Origin: Phytoactinopolyspora alkaliphila
GTDB taxonomy: Bacteria > Actinomycetota > Actinomycetes > Jiangellales > Jiangellaceae
DNA length: 64,000 nucleotides
Direction: 5' to 3'
Assembly (NCBI RefSeq): GCF_010550695.1
Contig: NZ_JAAGOB010000006.1
Coordinates: forward strand, 124,001 to 188,000
Shown: in pieces, positions 26,822 to 35,913 of the stretch
Layout of the letters: every line of letters begins with the position of its first letter
Position numbering within the stretch: position 1 is the stretch's first letter
Translations under genes and position numbers: made by a program
Notes under the pieces: model-generated
Told to the model about the DNA's origin: nothing
Databases searched by the model: none
Seen by the model: the letters and a program-made list of their open reading frames with translations, nothing else

Positions 26822-28000
26822 TCACCAGGAGGACTCTCGGGAAGCGTAGACGTAGCGCAGATTCGGGTACTCGGTCTGCGACCAGATCTCGCCGTACTGC
26901 GGCCAGTACGTCACGTCCTCCGGGCCGATCGGCACCGCTCCGGTGTGCTGGGTGGCGAAGCTCCCTGGTCGCCAGATGAAGACGTCGCCGCGGGTGGACG
27001 AGCCGTTGCTGCGGTGGATGTGGAACTTGCCGTTGACCGACGTCGCTCCCTGCATACCGCGGATTCCCACCGTGTATGCCCAGTCCGCACGGGCGTAGCC
27101 GTCGGCGTCGGCCGCGATCAGGTTGGTGCTCTGGTTCAGGTTGAACCGCGCCATCCTCGTGTCCGTGCCGGGGTTGCCGTACTCGCTGACGAGCAGGCTG
27201 TGCGGGCTCGTGGTGCGGTCGAGGGATGTCTGCGAGTACCGGAACCGCTCCACACCTCCGGTGGTGCTGGGCGTGTAGCGGGCCTCCTGAGGCAGCACGT
27301 ACAGGTAGTTGTGGGCGTGGTAGCTACCGTCCGGCTGCCGGCCGATGCGGGTATTGTCGCCGGTGGAGACGCGCATGAGGTCGTTCATGTCGAACACACG
27401 TATTCCGCTGAACGTGTTGTTCACGTAGAGCTTGTCTCCGTACCAGACGATGCCGCCGGCGTGGGCGTTCACGGCCCCGAACGACGGCTGTCCGTTGGTC
27501 CAGCGGGGCTCCACCAGCAGGATGTGCCGGTAGCTGGGCGTCGATCGGTTGGCCATGTCGACGATGCTGATCCGCACGCCCATGTTGCGGCCGCTGTCTT
27601 TGTCGTACCAGGCGCTCAGGAGGGCCCGCCGGCCTTCCCACTGGCCGTTGGCGGTGGCATCGCCCGTTGTGGTGATCCCCTGTGGCATCCAATAGCTGAC
27701 TGAGCTGTCGCCGCTGTCCCAGCAGAACGACGCGACGCGGTAGGTGACGGCCGGTGAACAGGCACGGGCCGTGCGGTTGGCGGAGTCGAGTACCTGCGAG
27801 AAGGTCACTGTACCCAGCTGGTCACGCAGCCCTTGCAGGAGTGCTGGATCGGTCGGCGTGTGCTGGAGCCGGATGTCGGAGGGGTTCGGATTGGCGTGCG
27901 CGTGCTGGGCCGGTGCAGCGAGCAGCGCCGCGACCAGGAGCGCGACCCCCGCGGCGATGATGGCCAGATGCAGACGGGAGAGGGGGCGGGCGAGTGTCAT
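26822..28000 (-). CDS. Secreted protein, probable beta-propeller, unknown function
   Basis: 392 residues. A signal peptide ('LHLAIIAAGVALLVAALLAAPAQHAHA') ends near residue 36. The mature part has repeated Tyr/Trp/Gly-rich strands ('GIVWYGDKLYVNNTFSGIRVFDM', 'GVERFRYSQTSLD') suggesting a beta-propeller-like fold. Similar secreted proteins occur in streptomycetes without known function. A palindromic GGTCTAGACC site 62 nt upstream suggests control by a GntR/DasR-type regulator, hinting at a role in polymer use or development (inference). Confidence 0.75.
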   Translation of the reverse strand: MTLARPLSRLHLAIIAAGVALLVAALLAAPAQHAHANPNPSDIRLQHTPTDPALLQGLRDQLGTVTFSQVLDSANRTARACSPAVTYRVASFCWDSGDSSVSYWMPQGITTTGDATANGQWEGRRALLSAWYDKDSGRNMGVRISIVDMANRSTPSYRHILLVEPRWTNGQPSFGAVNAHAGGIVWYGDKLYVNNTFSGIRVFDMNDLMRVSTGDNTRIGRQPDGSYHAHNYLYVLPQEARYTPSTTGGVERFRYSQTSLDRTTSPHSLLVSEYGNPGTDTRMARFNLNQSTNLIAADADGYARADWAYTVGIRGMQGATSVNGKFHIHRSNGSSTRGDVFIWRPGSFATQHTGAVPIGPEDVTYWPQYGEIWSQTEYPNLRYVYASRESSW

Positions 28001-28061
28001 GGATGATCTCCGTTCGCCGGTGCGGTACCCGTGAGAGTGCCGCAGGAACCTGACCCTGTAA

Positions 28062-28073
28062 AGGTCTAGACCT
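28062..28073. promoter_or_regulatory. DasR-like operator (dre core)
   Basis: The perfect 12-bp palindrome AGGTCTAGACCT contains GGTCTAGACC, the core of dre sites bound by DasR, the GntR-family N-acetylglucosamine regulator of streptomycetes. It sits 62 nt upstream of the secreted-protein start at 28000. Confidence 0.6.
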
Positions 28074-28100
28074 CGAACTTTTCCCGTGTTCTGTGTATGT

Positions 28101-28138
28101 CGCGAGAGTTCTTCCCGTATTTCGGCGGGACTCTCGCG
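28101..28138. terminator. Terminator downstream of the ABC exporter operon
   Basis: CGCGAGAGT (28101-28109) pairs with ACTCTCGCG (28130-28138); inside it TCCCG pairs with CGGGA. It starts 7 nt past the permease stop at 28145 on the minus strand. Confidence 0.7.
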
Positions 28139-28144
28139 TTGAGC

Positions 28145-29035
28145 TCACGTGAGGTCACGGCGGGCCGACACGGTGGTCGCCACGAGGACGAACACCACCA
28201 GATAGCCGGCGAGCAGCACGGCGGCAGGGCCGGCGTCGAGGATGGTCAGCACACCCGGCGCGCCGTCTCCGTCGGCCTGGTCGCCGGCCCCGAGCGCGCC
28301 CGCGAGGGACCCCGCGGCCGTGCCGGGCAACACGTCGGTCACGTACTCAAGTCCTGGCAGGATGCCGGAGACGCCGCGGAGCAGGTTCTCGACCGCCATG
28401 GACCAGACGAGCCCGAGCCCGACCGCGAGCGCGGGACTGCGAGTGAGTACGCCCACGAATGCCCCGGCCGCCGTCCACATGCCGAAGATCAGCGCGCCTG
28501 CGCCGAGCGCCTGGGCAGCCTCTCCGGCATTGGGCCAGGTGATCGGCTGTCCCTCCACGCCGGCGATCACCATCGCCGCGGCGAGATTCAGCACGAACGT
28601 GGCGACGACCACACTGGCGACGACGGCAGCCAGAGCGCCGAGCGTTCCCCCGAACGTCGAGATCCGGCCCGGTCCTTGCAGCGCGGTGGTCTTCCAGGTA
28701 CCCCAGCCGTACCCGCTGCCGGTGGCCAGGGCGCCGAGGATCAGCATGATCGCTCCACCGAACATCGGCATCCCGGCGGTGAAGATCCGGGGCACGGCGT
28801 CGGCAGCCATGTCCGCGAGAAGCGCGTCCGGAGGCACGCCATCCCCGCCGAACGGCCCGGAACCGGTCCGGTACGCGACGTAGTTGAACACGTAGGCGAA
28901 CAGCAGATCGAGGAGTAGCCAGACGGCCACCATGATCCACACGGCCGGCCACTTGCGCAGCCTGAGCAGTTCGGCTCGAGCACTGCCGGTCAGCGGCGAC
29001 AGCCCGCTCTGCGACGTATCGGTCATCGTGGTCAT
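28145..29035 (-). CDS. ABC-2 type exporter permease
   Basis: 296 residues with six hydrophobic segments, beginning after 'ARAELLRLRKWPAVWIMVAVWLLLDLLFAYVFNY' and continuing with 'PMFGGAIMLILGALATGSGYGWGTWKT', the layout of ABC-2 permeases. Its ATG overlaps the ATPase stop (ATGA). The substrate could be an antibiotic, lipid or peptide; sequence does not say. Confidence 0.87.
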   Translation of the reverse strand: MTTMTDTSQSGLSPLTGSARAELLRLRKWPAVWIMVAVWLLLDLLFAYVFNYVAYRTGSGPFGGDGVPPDALLADMAADAVPRIFTAGMPMFGGAIMLILGALATGSGYGWGTWKTTALQGPGRISTFGGTLGALAAVVASVVVATFVLNLAAAMVIAGVEGQPITWPNAGEAAQALGAGALIFGMWTAAGAFVGVLTRSPALAVGLGLVWSMAVENLLRGVSGILPGLEYVTDVLPGTAAGSLAGALGAGDQADGDGAPGVLTILDAGPAAVLLAGYLVVFVLVATTVSARRDLT

Positions 29036-29958
29036 CGGGACACTCCCTGGGTCGTTCCGGCAATGGATTCGGCGGTGATCTCGAAGAAGACCTCCTCGAG
29101 GGAGCGCTCGGACGTGCGAACCTCGTAGACGTCCGCGCCGGCCTGGACGAGGGCACGGACCACCTGTGGCGCGGAGCCGGCGTCGAGCTCGATCCGCACG
29201 CCGTTGTCGTCGAGGACCCGCGCCGCGTCGTCGCCACCCACCTGCATGGCCACTGCCAGGGCGACGTCGGCGGGTTCGGCGCGTACGTAGAGCGTGCTGG
29301 CGCCGCGGATGTCCGACACCGTGCTCTCGGCGATCAGGCGGCCACCGGAGATGACTCCCACCCGGTCGCAGATCTCCTCCACCTCGCTGAGCATGTGACT
29401 GGAGAGCATCACGGACTGACCCTGACCGGCGAGTGCGACGATCAGTGCCCGCATGTCGGCCATGCCGGCCGGATCCAGGCCATTCGTCGGCTCGTCGAGG
29501 ATCAGAAGCTCCGGATCGCCCAGTAGGGCACAGGCGACACCGAGACGTTGTTTCATGCCGAGGGAGTAGGTGCTGAACGCATCGTCCCCGCGGTCGTGAA
29601 GGTCGACGCGGGTCAAAGCGGTGTCCACGGTCTCGTCCCCGAGCCTCCGGTAGCGCGCCATCACCCGCAGGTTGTCCCGTCCGGAGAGGTACGGGTAGAA
29701 ACCGGGTCCCTCGATGAGCGCGCCGACCTCGGCGACGGCGGCGGGCGCGCCGGGCGGGTGGCCCAGAACGGTGGCCGTCCCGCCGGACGGGCGGATCAGA
29801 CCCAGGAGCATGCGCAGGGTGGTGGTCTTGCCGGCGCCGTTCGGCCCGAGGAAGCCGTAGACCTCACCGGGGCGAACAGTGAGGCTGACGTCATCGACGG
29901 CGACGTGATCGCCGTACCGCTTGGTCAGTCTGTCGGTGGTGACGATTGTTGTGGTCAT
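29032..29958 (-). CDS. ABC exporter ATP-binding protein
   Basis: 308 residues. Walker A 'GPNGAGKTTT' (about 41-50), signature 'YSLGMKQRLGVA', Walker B 'LLILDEPTNGLDP' and the switch His in 'VMLSSHML', followed by a C-terminal extension typical of BcrA/DrrA-type exporters. The ATG at 29956-29958 is the natural start; the frame runs on antisense to the kinase region. The adjacent divergent sensor kinase and regulator probably control this exporter. Confidence 0.92.
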   Translation of the reverse strand: MTTTIVTTDRLTKRYGDHVAVDDVSLTVRPGEVYGFLGPNGAGKTTTLRMLLGLIRPSGGTATVLGHPPGAPAAVAEVGALIEGPGFYPYLSGRDNLRVMARYRRLGDETVDTALTRVDLHDRGDDAFSTYSLGMKQRLGVACALLGDPELLILDEPTNGLDPAGMADMRALIVALAGQGQSVMLSSHMLSEVEEICDRVGVISGGRLIAESTVSDIRGASTLYVRAEPADVALAVAMQVGGDDAARVLDDNGVRIELDAGSAPQVVRALVQAGADVYEVRTSERSLEEVFFEITAESIAGTTQGVSR

Positions 29959-30093
29959 GTCCCACAGGCTGGCGGCCGCGGCCGTCATCGCGCGTCGGTC
30001 CGTCGTCGGCATCGCTCCTACGCGAATCGTCGTACACGGCATACCCCATGGAACCGATGCGCGGAGCGGGAGGCACGCTCTAGGCTTCGACGC

Positions 30094-31317
30094 GTGACTG
30101 GCGAACGGGAACGTGGGGGTGACCGAGTGCGCCAGCCTGATCTCAGACGCCTGTGGAACGCACTGTGGCCGGCCTTGCTGGTACTCGTTCCCGGCCTGTT
30201 CGGCACCCGCGGGGCCAGCAGCGAGCAAACGGACTGGAGCCGGCCACCGGAACCGCTCGCCTACGGACTGGTGGTCTTCGCCGCGGCGTCCGTGCTGGCA
30301 CAGCGCCGCCGCCCCGGGTTGACCCTCGTCTGCTGTGGTGGTGCCGTCGTCACGTATCTGCTCGTCGGCTACGCGTACGGCCCGATGCTCATCGCCGTCC
30401 CCGTGGCCGCGGCCGGGGTGGCCGACGCGTGGCCGTTGCGGCGGGCATTGACCTGGAACGGCGGTCTGTTCCTCGCGGTTCACCTGGCCGGAGCTGTCCG
30501 CTTCGGCACCGAGACGGCCGCGCGCCACAACATGCCGTATCTGGGCTGGCTTGCCGCGTCACTGGCCGCGGTCGCCGTGCCCACCGCCGCGTGGGCGGCC
30601 GTCCGGATCCGCCGGGAGTCCGAGGAGGGTGTGCGCTCCGCACTCGCGCGGCGGGCCGCCTCGGAGGAACGCCTGCGAATGGCTCAGGAGCTGCACGACT
30701 CCGTCGGCCACGGCCTCGCCGTCATCGCCATGCAGGCGGGCGTCGCCCTGCACGTGCTGGACCGCAATCCCGCCAAGGCTCGCCAGACGCTCGAAGCCAT
30801 CCGCGATGCCAGCCGGGAATCGCTGGAGAGCCTGCGTGCGGAGCTGAACGTCCTGCGCACGCCTGAGGGTGATCCCGCTCCCCGCCGTGCGGGTCTGGGA
30901 ATGGACGACGCCGGTGTGCTCCTTGATCGCATCAGGGCAGGCGGCGTGACCGTGGACGCCGACATCCAGGTGCGTCACCTGCCTCCCGACGTCGATCTCG
31001 CGGCATACCGCATCCTCCAAGAGTCACTCACCAACGTGCTGCGGCATGCCCGCGCGACCCGGGCCGGCGTTCGTGTCCGCCAGGACGACGACGTTGTCCT
31101 CCTCGACGTCGCCGACGACGGCGCGGGAAGCGGGCCGCTGAGTCCGGACGGGCACCGGGGCACCGGCATCGCGGGAATGACAGCACGCGCGGTGGCGCTC
31201 GGCGGCGAACTCGTCGCCGGCCCTCGGCCGGACGGCGGGTTCGCGGTCCACGCCAGGCTGCCCGTACCGGCCGGACATGGTCTCCCGGCGGCCGGCATGC
31301 CAGGATCAGCCCCGTGA
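30094..31317 (+). CDS. Sensor histidine kinase, NarL/DesK type
   Basis: 407 residues. About five N-terminal membrane helices (residues 20-170), then the HisKA_3 dimerisation domain with phospho-acceptor His201 in 'AQELHDSVGHGLAVIAMQ', then HATPase motifs 'ILQESLTNVLRHARATRA' (N box) and 'VADDGAGSG', 'GTGIAGM'. The GTG at 30094 lies exactly 7 nt after TAGGCT (30081-30086), fitting a leaderless mRNA; the open frame to 29548 is antisense to the ABC ATPase. GTG 30127, with GGGGGTG upstream, is the alternative. Confidence 0.9.
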   Translation: MTGERERGGDRVRQPDLRRLWNALWPALLVLVPGLFGTRGASSEQTDWSRPPEPLAYGLVVFAAASVLAQRRRPGLTLVCCGGAVVTYLLVGYAYGPMLIAVPVAAAGVADAWPLRRALTWNGGLFLAVHLAGAVRFGTETAARHNMPYLGWLAASLAAVAVPTAAWAAVRIRRESEEGVRSALARRAASEERLRMAQELHDSVGHGLAVIAMQAGVALHVLDRNPAKARQTLEAIRDASRESLESLRAELNVLRTPEGDPAPRRAGLGMDDAGVLLDRIRAGGVTVDADIQVRHLPPDVDLAAYRILQESLTNVLRHARATRAGVRVRQDDDVVLLDVADDGAGSGPLSPDGHRGTGIAGMTARAVALGGELVAGPRPDGGFAVHARLPVPAGHGLPAAGMPGSAP

Positions 31318-31979
31318 TCCGGGTGGCGGTGGTGGACGACCAGGCGCTGGTGCGCATGGGCCTGCGAACCCTCTTCGAGACCGAGGACGACACCGACCTC
31401 ATCGGTGAGGCGGCCGACGGCCGGGCGGGAGTCGACCTGATCCGGTCGACCGTCCCCGACGTGGTGCTGATGGACATCCGGATGCCCGGGCTCGACGGCC
31501 TCAGCGCCCTGCGGGAGATCACGTCCGATCCGGCGCTCGCCGCGGTACGCGTGATCATGCTGACCACGTTCGAGCTCGACGAGTACGTCTTCGAGGCTCT
31601 GCGCGGCGGCGCGAGCGGCTTCGTCCTCAAGGACGCCGCGGCGGAGGAACTGCTGCACGCGGTGCGTGTCGTCGCCGACGGCGGCTCATTGCTCTCCCCG
31701 TCGGTGACCAGGCGGGTCATCGAGCAGTTCAGCAGTCGCGGCGTGTCGGCACGGACTCCGCACCCGCAGCTCCACCTCCTCACCGATCGCGAACGCGAGA
31801 TCGCCGCCTGGGTTGCCACCGGACGGTCGAACGACGAGATCGCCGCGGAACTCGTCGTCAGCCCGGCCACGGTGCGGACTCACGTGAGCCGCGCGATGCT
31901 GAAGCTGCACGCCCGCGACCGCGCGCAGCTGGTCGTCTTCGCCGTGCAATCCGGGCTTACCGCGCCTGGCGACGGCTGA
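31314..31979 (+). CDS. NarL/LuxR-family response regulator
   Basis: 221 residues. Receiver domain with acidic pocket 'VDDQ', phosphorylation site Asp54 ('VVLMDIRMPGLDG') and Lys in 'FVLKDAA'; C-terminal LuxR helix-turn-helix 'LTDREREIAAWVATGRSNDE'. Its GTG overlaps the kinase stop (GTGA), so the two are translated together. The likely target is the ABC exporter operon divergent from the kinase. Confidence 0.94.
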   Translation: MIRVAVVDDQALVRMGLRTLFETEDDTDLIGEAADGRAGVDLIRSTVPDVVLMDIRMPGLDGLSALREITSDPALAAVRVIMLTTFELDEYVFEALRGGASGFVLKDAAAEELLHAVRVVADGGSLLSPSVTRRVIEQFSSRGVSARTPHPQLHLLTDREREIAAWVATGRSNDEIAAELVVSPATVRTHVSRAMLKLHARDRAQLVVFAVQSGLTAPGDG

Positions 31980-32003
31980 GACCCCTTTGAGACAATGAGG
32001 GAC

Positions 32004-32807
32004 GTGCCGACCTCCGCCCTCCGCCCTCGTGTCGTCGCCACCGATCTGGACGGAACACTGCTCGGCCCGGACGGCAAGGTCTCGCCACGCACTCGTGCCG
32101 CGTTGCGCATGGCCGAAAAGGCCGGCGCCATCGTCGTCTTCACCACCGGCCGGCCGCCGCGCTGGCTGGATCCCCTCTCCGACGCCGTCGGCGAGCACGG
32201 CGTCGCGGTGTGCGCCAACGGAGCCCTGGTGTACGACGTGCACGGCCGCCGCGTCGTCGAACAGCATGGGCTCGCTCACGATGTCGCGATGGAGGTGGCG
32301 ACGGCGCTGCGGACGGCTTTCCCCGGCGTGGCCTTCGCGATGGAACGGCAGATGATCTACGGCAAGGAGCCCGCGTTCACGAACCGCTGGCCATTGCCGG
32401 AAGGCTCGATCGAAGGCGCCCTGGAGGTGCTGCTGACCGAACCGGTGGCGAAGCTGCTGGCCCGCCACGAGGAGATCCCTCAGCTGGAGTTCGTGCGCCG
32501 GGGCACCGAGGTCATCGGGGATCTGGCGACCGCCACCTTCTCCGACGGGCAGGCATTGCTGGAGATCAGCGCGCGCGGTGTGTCGAAGGCCTCGACCCTG
32601 GCCGCGTTCTGCGCCGAGCGCGGCATCGGCCCGGAAGGCGTGGTGGCGTTCGGGGATATGCCCAACGACCTGCTGATGCTGGAGTGGGCCGGCATGTCGT
32701 ACGCCATGGCCAACGCCCACCCGGACGTCATCGCCGCAGCGGACCGGGTCTGCGCCGCGAACCACGAGGACGGCGTCGCCCGTGTCTTGGAGGACCTGTT
32801 CCGCTGA
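32004..32807 (+). CDS. HAD-superfamily phosphatase, Cof type
   Basis: 267 residues. Motif I 'VVATDLDGTLLGPDG', motif II 'VFTTGRPP', motif III/IV 'VVAFGDMPNDLLMLEWAG' and a C2-type cap between them define the Cof subfamily of sugar-phosphate or nucleotide phosphatases. I prefer the GTG at 32004, exactly 7 nt after GACAAT (31991-31996); the ATG at 31995, three codons upstream, overlaps that element and has no ribosome site. Substrate unknown. Confidence 0.85.
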   Translation: MPTSALRPRVVATDLDGTLLGPDGKVSPRTRAALRMAEKAGAIVVFTTGRPPRWLDPLSDAVGEHGVAVCANGALVYDVHGRRVVEQHGLAHDVAMEVATALRTAFPGVAFAMERQMIYGKEPAFTNRWPLPEGSIEGALEVLLTEPVAKLLARHEEIPQLEFVRRGTEVIGDLATATFSDGQALLEISARGVSKASTLAAFCAERGIGPEGVVAFGDMPNDLLMLEWAGMSYAMANAHPDVIAAADRVCAANHEDGVARVLEDLFR

Positions 32808-32841
32808 CTGCGCCGGACATCGGCGCCCTCCGGGCTTGCCG

Positions 32842-33453
32842 CTAGGTTGTTTCGCGGGCCGAGCGAACGACGGGTGCGCCGTGCAGCTCGACGCCGGCAT
32901 CGCTGAGCTGGGCCAGCGCGCGCTCAGTGGTCTCCGGGGCCACCCCGGCGGTGAGATCGAGGAGTACCCGGGTGGCGATGCCCACGCGGGCAGCGTCGAG
33001 CGCGGTAGCCCGCACGCAATGGTCCGTGGCGATACCGACCAGGTCCACGGCGCCGACCTCGCGCTCCCGCAGCCATGCGGCCAGCTTGGTTCCTTCCTGG
33101 CTGCTGCCGTCGAAACCCGAGTACCCGTGGTCGTATTCGCCCTTGTTGAAGATGGCGTCGAACGGCTGCGGGTCGAGATTCGGATGGAAGGCCGCTCCGT
33201 CGGTGTCCGCGATACAGTGCGGCGGCCAGCTGGTCACGTAGTCAGGGTCGTCGGAGAAGTGTTCGCCGGGGTCGATGTGGTGGTCGCGGGTGGCGACGAC
33301 GAAGTCGTAGGCGCGGTCCCGCGGGTCGGCCTCCTGCCACTCCTTGAGCACCTCGGAGATGGCGTAGGCGGTTTCGGCGCCGCCATTGACAGCGAGGGCG
33401 CCTCCTTCGCAGAAATCGTTCTGCACGTCGACGACGATCAGTGCTCGCTTCAT
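32842..33453 (-). CDS. pncA: Nicotinamidase
   Basis: 203 residues. Hydrolyses nicotinamide to nicotinate for NAD salvage. Catalytic triad Asp9 ('IVVDVQNDF'), Lys104 ('FNKGEYDHGYSGF') and Cys146 ('IATDHCVRATALDA'); metal ligands in 'TRDHHIDPGEHF'. It lies directly after pncB with a 1-nt overlap (TGATG), so nicotinamide is converted to nicotinate mononucleotide by one transcription unit. Confidence 0.94.
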   Translation of the reverse strand: MKRALIVVDVQNDFCEGGALAVNGGAETAYAISEVLKEWQEADPRDRAYDFVVATRDHHIDPGEHFSDDPDYVTSWPPHCIADTDGAAFHPNLDPQPFDAIFNKGEYDHGYSGFDGSSQEGTKLAAWLREREVGAVDLVGIATDHCVRATALDAARVGIATRVLLDLTAGVAPETTERALAQLSDAGVELHGAPVVRSARETT

Positions 33454-34748
33454 CAGTGCTCCTCGTAGAGCGTAGGGATGGCTGGCTCGCCTCGGGACAT
33501 CTGCACCGCTGTGCTGGGCAGCTCGGCGCGAGCGCTCTCGTGCCGCTCTCGGGCTGCGTCGAGCGGTTCACGGCCCACCACCTCACCATCGCGGACGAGG
33601 GGCACCAGCAGCGCTCGCTCGGATTCCCGGTGCTCTGGTGCCCCGTTGACCCGGATGACCTCGGCCTGCGCTGTTCCAGTCCGATCGTGCCGGCGAGCGG
33701 CGTGCTTGCGGCCGCCGACGCCGGGCTTGTCCTTGCTCTTCTTCTCGACCGGTTCCAGCGTGCCGTCCGCCGACTCGCGGGCGACGAGCTTGTAGACGAG
33801 CCCGGCGGTGGGCGCGCCCGAGCCAGTCACCAGGGAGGTGCCGACGCCGTAGGAGTCGACGGGGGCCGCGGCCAGGGCGGCGATGGCGAACTCGTCGAGG
33901 TCGCTGGTGACGACGATCTTGGTCTCGGTGGCGCCGAGCGCATCGAGCTGCTCCCGGACCTCGTACGCCTGCGCCAGCAGGTCTCCGGAGTCCAGGCGGA
34001 CCGCACCGAGGCTGGTACCCGCGACCTCGACCCCGAGCGCGACAGCTTCGGCGACGTCGTAGGTGTCCACGAGGAGCGTGGTGCCCTTCCCCAGCGACTC
34101 GACCTGCGCGGTGAAGGCGTCGCGCTCTGAGTCATGGAGCAGCGTGAAGGCGTGGGCGCTGGTCCCGCGCGTCGGGATGCCGTACGTGTACCCGGCCCGA
34201 AGGTTGCTTGTCGAGTCGAAGCCCGCCACGTAGGCCGCGCGGGCGGCGGCCACGGCGGCGTGCTCGTGGGTGCGGCGGGATCCCATCTCGATGCAGGGGC
34301 GGCGATGCGCGGCGGAGGTCATCCGGGACGCCGCGGCGGCCACGGCCGAGTCGAAGTTCAGGATGGACAGAACGATCGTCTCGAGGAGGACAGCTTCGGC
34401 GAAGGTCCCCTCGACGACGAGTAGGGGTGAGTGGGGGAAGTAGGGCTCTCCTTCGCCGTAGCCCCAGATGTCGCCGGAGAAGCGGTATCCGGAGAGCCAT
34501 TCCAGGGTCTCCGGGTCGGCAGTCCTGGTGCGATCCAGGTGGGCGAGGACGTCGTCGTCGAACCGGAAGTTCTCGATCGCGTCGAGCAGCCTGCCGGTTC
34601 CGGCCACCACTCCGTACCGGCGGCCGTGGGGGAGCCGCCTGGCGAAAACCTCGAAGACCGCTCTGCGGTGACCGGTGCCGCGGGCCAGCGCGGCCTGCAG
34701 CATCGTCAACTCGTAGTGGTCGGTAAACAAGGCACATGTACCCGACAC
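33453..34748 (-). CDS. pncB: Nicotinate phosphoribosyltransferase
   Basis: 431 residues. Makes nicotinate mononucleotide from nicotinate and PRPP. Motifs: '[14 protein letters not shown]' at the N-terminus, '[13 protein letters not shown]', '[18 protein letters not shown]' (phosphorylatable His region), '[18 protein letters not shown]' and '[15 protein letters not shown]'. Divergent from clpS, the same neighbourhood as in Mycobacterium tuberculosis (pncB1-clpS, from memory). Confidence 0.94.
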   Translation of the reverse strand: MSGTCALFTDHYELTMLQAALARGTGHRRAVFEVFARRLPHGRRYGVVAGTGRLLDAIENFRFDDDVLAHLDRTRTADPETLEWLSGYRFSGDIWGYGEGEPYFPHSPLLVVEGTFAEAVLLETIVLSILNFDSAVAAAASRMTSAAHRRPCIEMGSRRTHEHAAVAAARAAYVAGFDSTSNLRAGYTYGIPTRGTSAHAFTLLHDSERDAFTAQVESLGKGTTLLVDTYDVAEAVALGVEVAGTSLGAVRLDSGDLLAQAYEVREQLDALGATETKIVVTSDLDEFAIAALAAAPVDSYGVGTSLVTGSGAPTAGLVYKLVARESADGTLEPVEKKSKDKPGVGGRKHAARRHDRTGTAQAEVIRVNGAPEHRESERALLVPLVRDGEVVGREPLDAARERHESARAELPSTAVQMSRGEPAIPTLYEEH

Positions 34749-34934
34749 AGTGCCAGACTAGATCAGAGAGGGCCTGATGAGCATGCACTTGGCGAGGATC
34801 CGCGGGCGGCACACCACCGCCTGTCGTGTCGCCGCCGATCAGGGCCTCGTCGGCGGGGTGGATCGTCGTGCGGTCATACTGTCAACGAGGCTGTAGCCCA
34901 GGCGGCGCGAAGAGTGAGACTATTGGGGACTGTG

Positions 34935-35231
34935 ATGACTGCGCCCGTTGAGATGGAGCGTCCGGAGGCCGAAGAGGCCACGGTGCCTGACACGCCATGG
35001 GTGACTGTCGTATGGAATGATCCGGTGAACTTGATGTCCTACGTCACCTACGTGTTCCAGGCCTACTTCGCCTACCCGAAGCCGAAGGCGGAGAAGCTCA
35101 TGCTCGACGTACACGAGAAGGGCAAAGCCATCGTGTCGGAGGGCACCCGGGAGGAGATGGAACGCGACGTGGAGGCCATGCACTCCTACGGGTTGTGGGC
35201 CACATTGCAGAAGGCGGGGGACCTGGTCTGA
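34935..35231 (+). CDS. clpS: ClpS, ClpC/ClpA adaptor protein
   Basis: 98 residues. The N-degron-binding core is visible: '[25 protein letters not shown]' followed by '[27 protein letters not shown]'. ClpS delivers N-end-rule substrates to the Clp protease. ATG at 34935, with a GTG one codon earlier; TTGGGGAC upstream may serve as the ribosome site. The DUF2017 gene overlaps its stop codon. Confidence 0.93.
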   Translation: MTAPVEMERPEAEEATVPDTPWVTVVWNDPVNLMSYVTYVFQAYFAYPKPKAEKLMLDVHEKGKAIVSEGTREEMERDVEAMHSYGLWATLQKAGDLV

Positions 35232-35824
35232 GTACAGCGTTCCGGCGGACGCGCGGAGGTGGCGTCACCGCGTCGTTCCATACTGCCGAGGTTGAGCTCC
35301 TGCGCTCCCTCGTCGGCCAGCTTCTCGAACTGGTGCGCGACGAGTCAGAAGCCAAACAAGAAGACGAGGGCTGGGCCGTGGCGCTGGGCCTTGCCGACGA
35401 CGAGCCGGTGCGGCCAACCGACCCGGTGCTGCTGCGCCTGTTTCCCGACGGTTACCAGGAGGACGGCGAGGCCGCCGCCGATTTCCGGAAGTTCACCGAG
35501 CGTGGACTGCGCGAGGCCAAGGCCGGAACCGCGGCCACGGTGCTGGCGTCGCTGGCCACCGCCGAAGGCGTCGATCCTGGGGAACGCAAATCCCGGGACA
35601 AGATCAGAGTGGAGCTCGACGCCGCCGAGGCCGACGCGTGGTTGCGCACCCTCACCGACCTGCGGCTGGCGTTGGGCACCCGGCTGGGTGTGAGCGAGGG
35701 TGACGAAGACGTGTGGGCCGCCCTTCCGGAGGACGACCCGCGCCGGCACATCCACGACGTCTACGACTGGCTCGGCTGGCTTCAGGAGACCCTTGTGCGG
35801 ACCCTGTCCGCCGGCCTCGGGTGA
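35228..35824 (+). CDS. DUF2017 family protein (ClpS neighbour)
   Basis: 198 residues, mostly helical. '[19 protein letters not shown]' at the N-terminus and '[19 protein letters not shown]' at the C-terminus are characteristic of the actinobacterial DUF2017 protein always found after clpS; function unknown. No ATG, GTG or TTG lies at the expected position. A CTG at 35228-35230, 8 nt after a GGGGGA run and overlapping the clpS stop as CTGA, fits family length best. A GTG at 35195 would add 11 residues inside clpS. Confidence 0.85.
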   Translation: MSTAFRRTRGGGVTASFHTAEVELLRSLVGQLLELVRDESEAKQEDEGWAVALGLADDEPVRPTDPVLLRLFPDGYQEDGEAAADFRKFTERGLREAKAGTAATVLASLATAEGVDPGERKSRDKIRVELDAAEADAWLRTLTDLRLALGTRLGVSEGDEDVWAALPEDDPRRHIHDVYDWLGWLQETLVRTLSAGLG

Positions 35825-35913
35825 CCCGCTTGCGTCGACCCTCGCGAAGTAGTGGAATCTAGCTGGATCAGGCATAGTGGATCAGCCCTGTTCACCAGCA
35901 GAGAGAGCTATCC

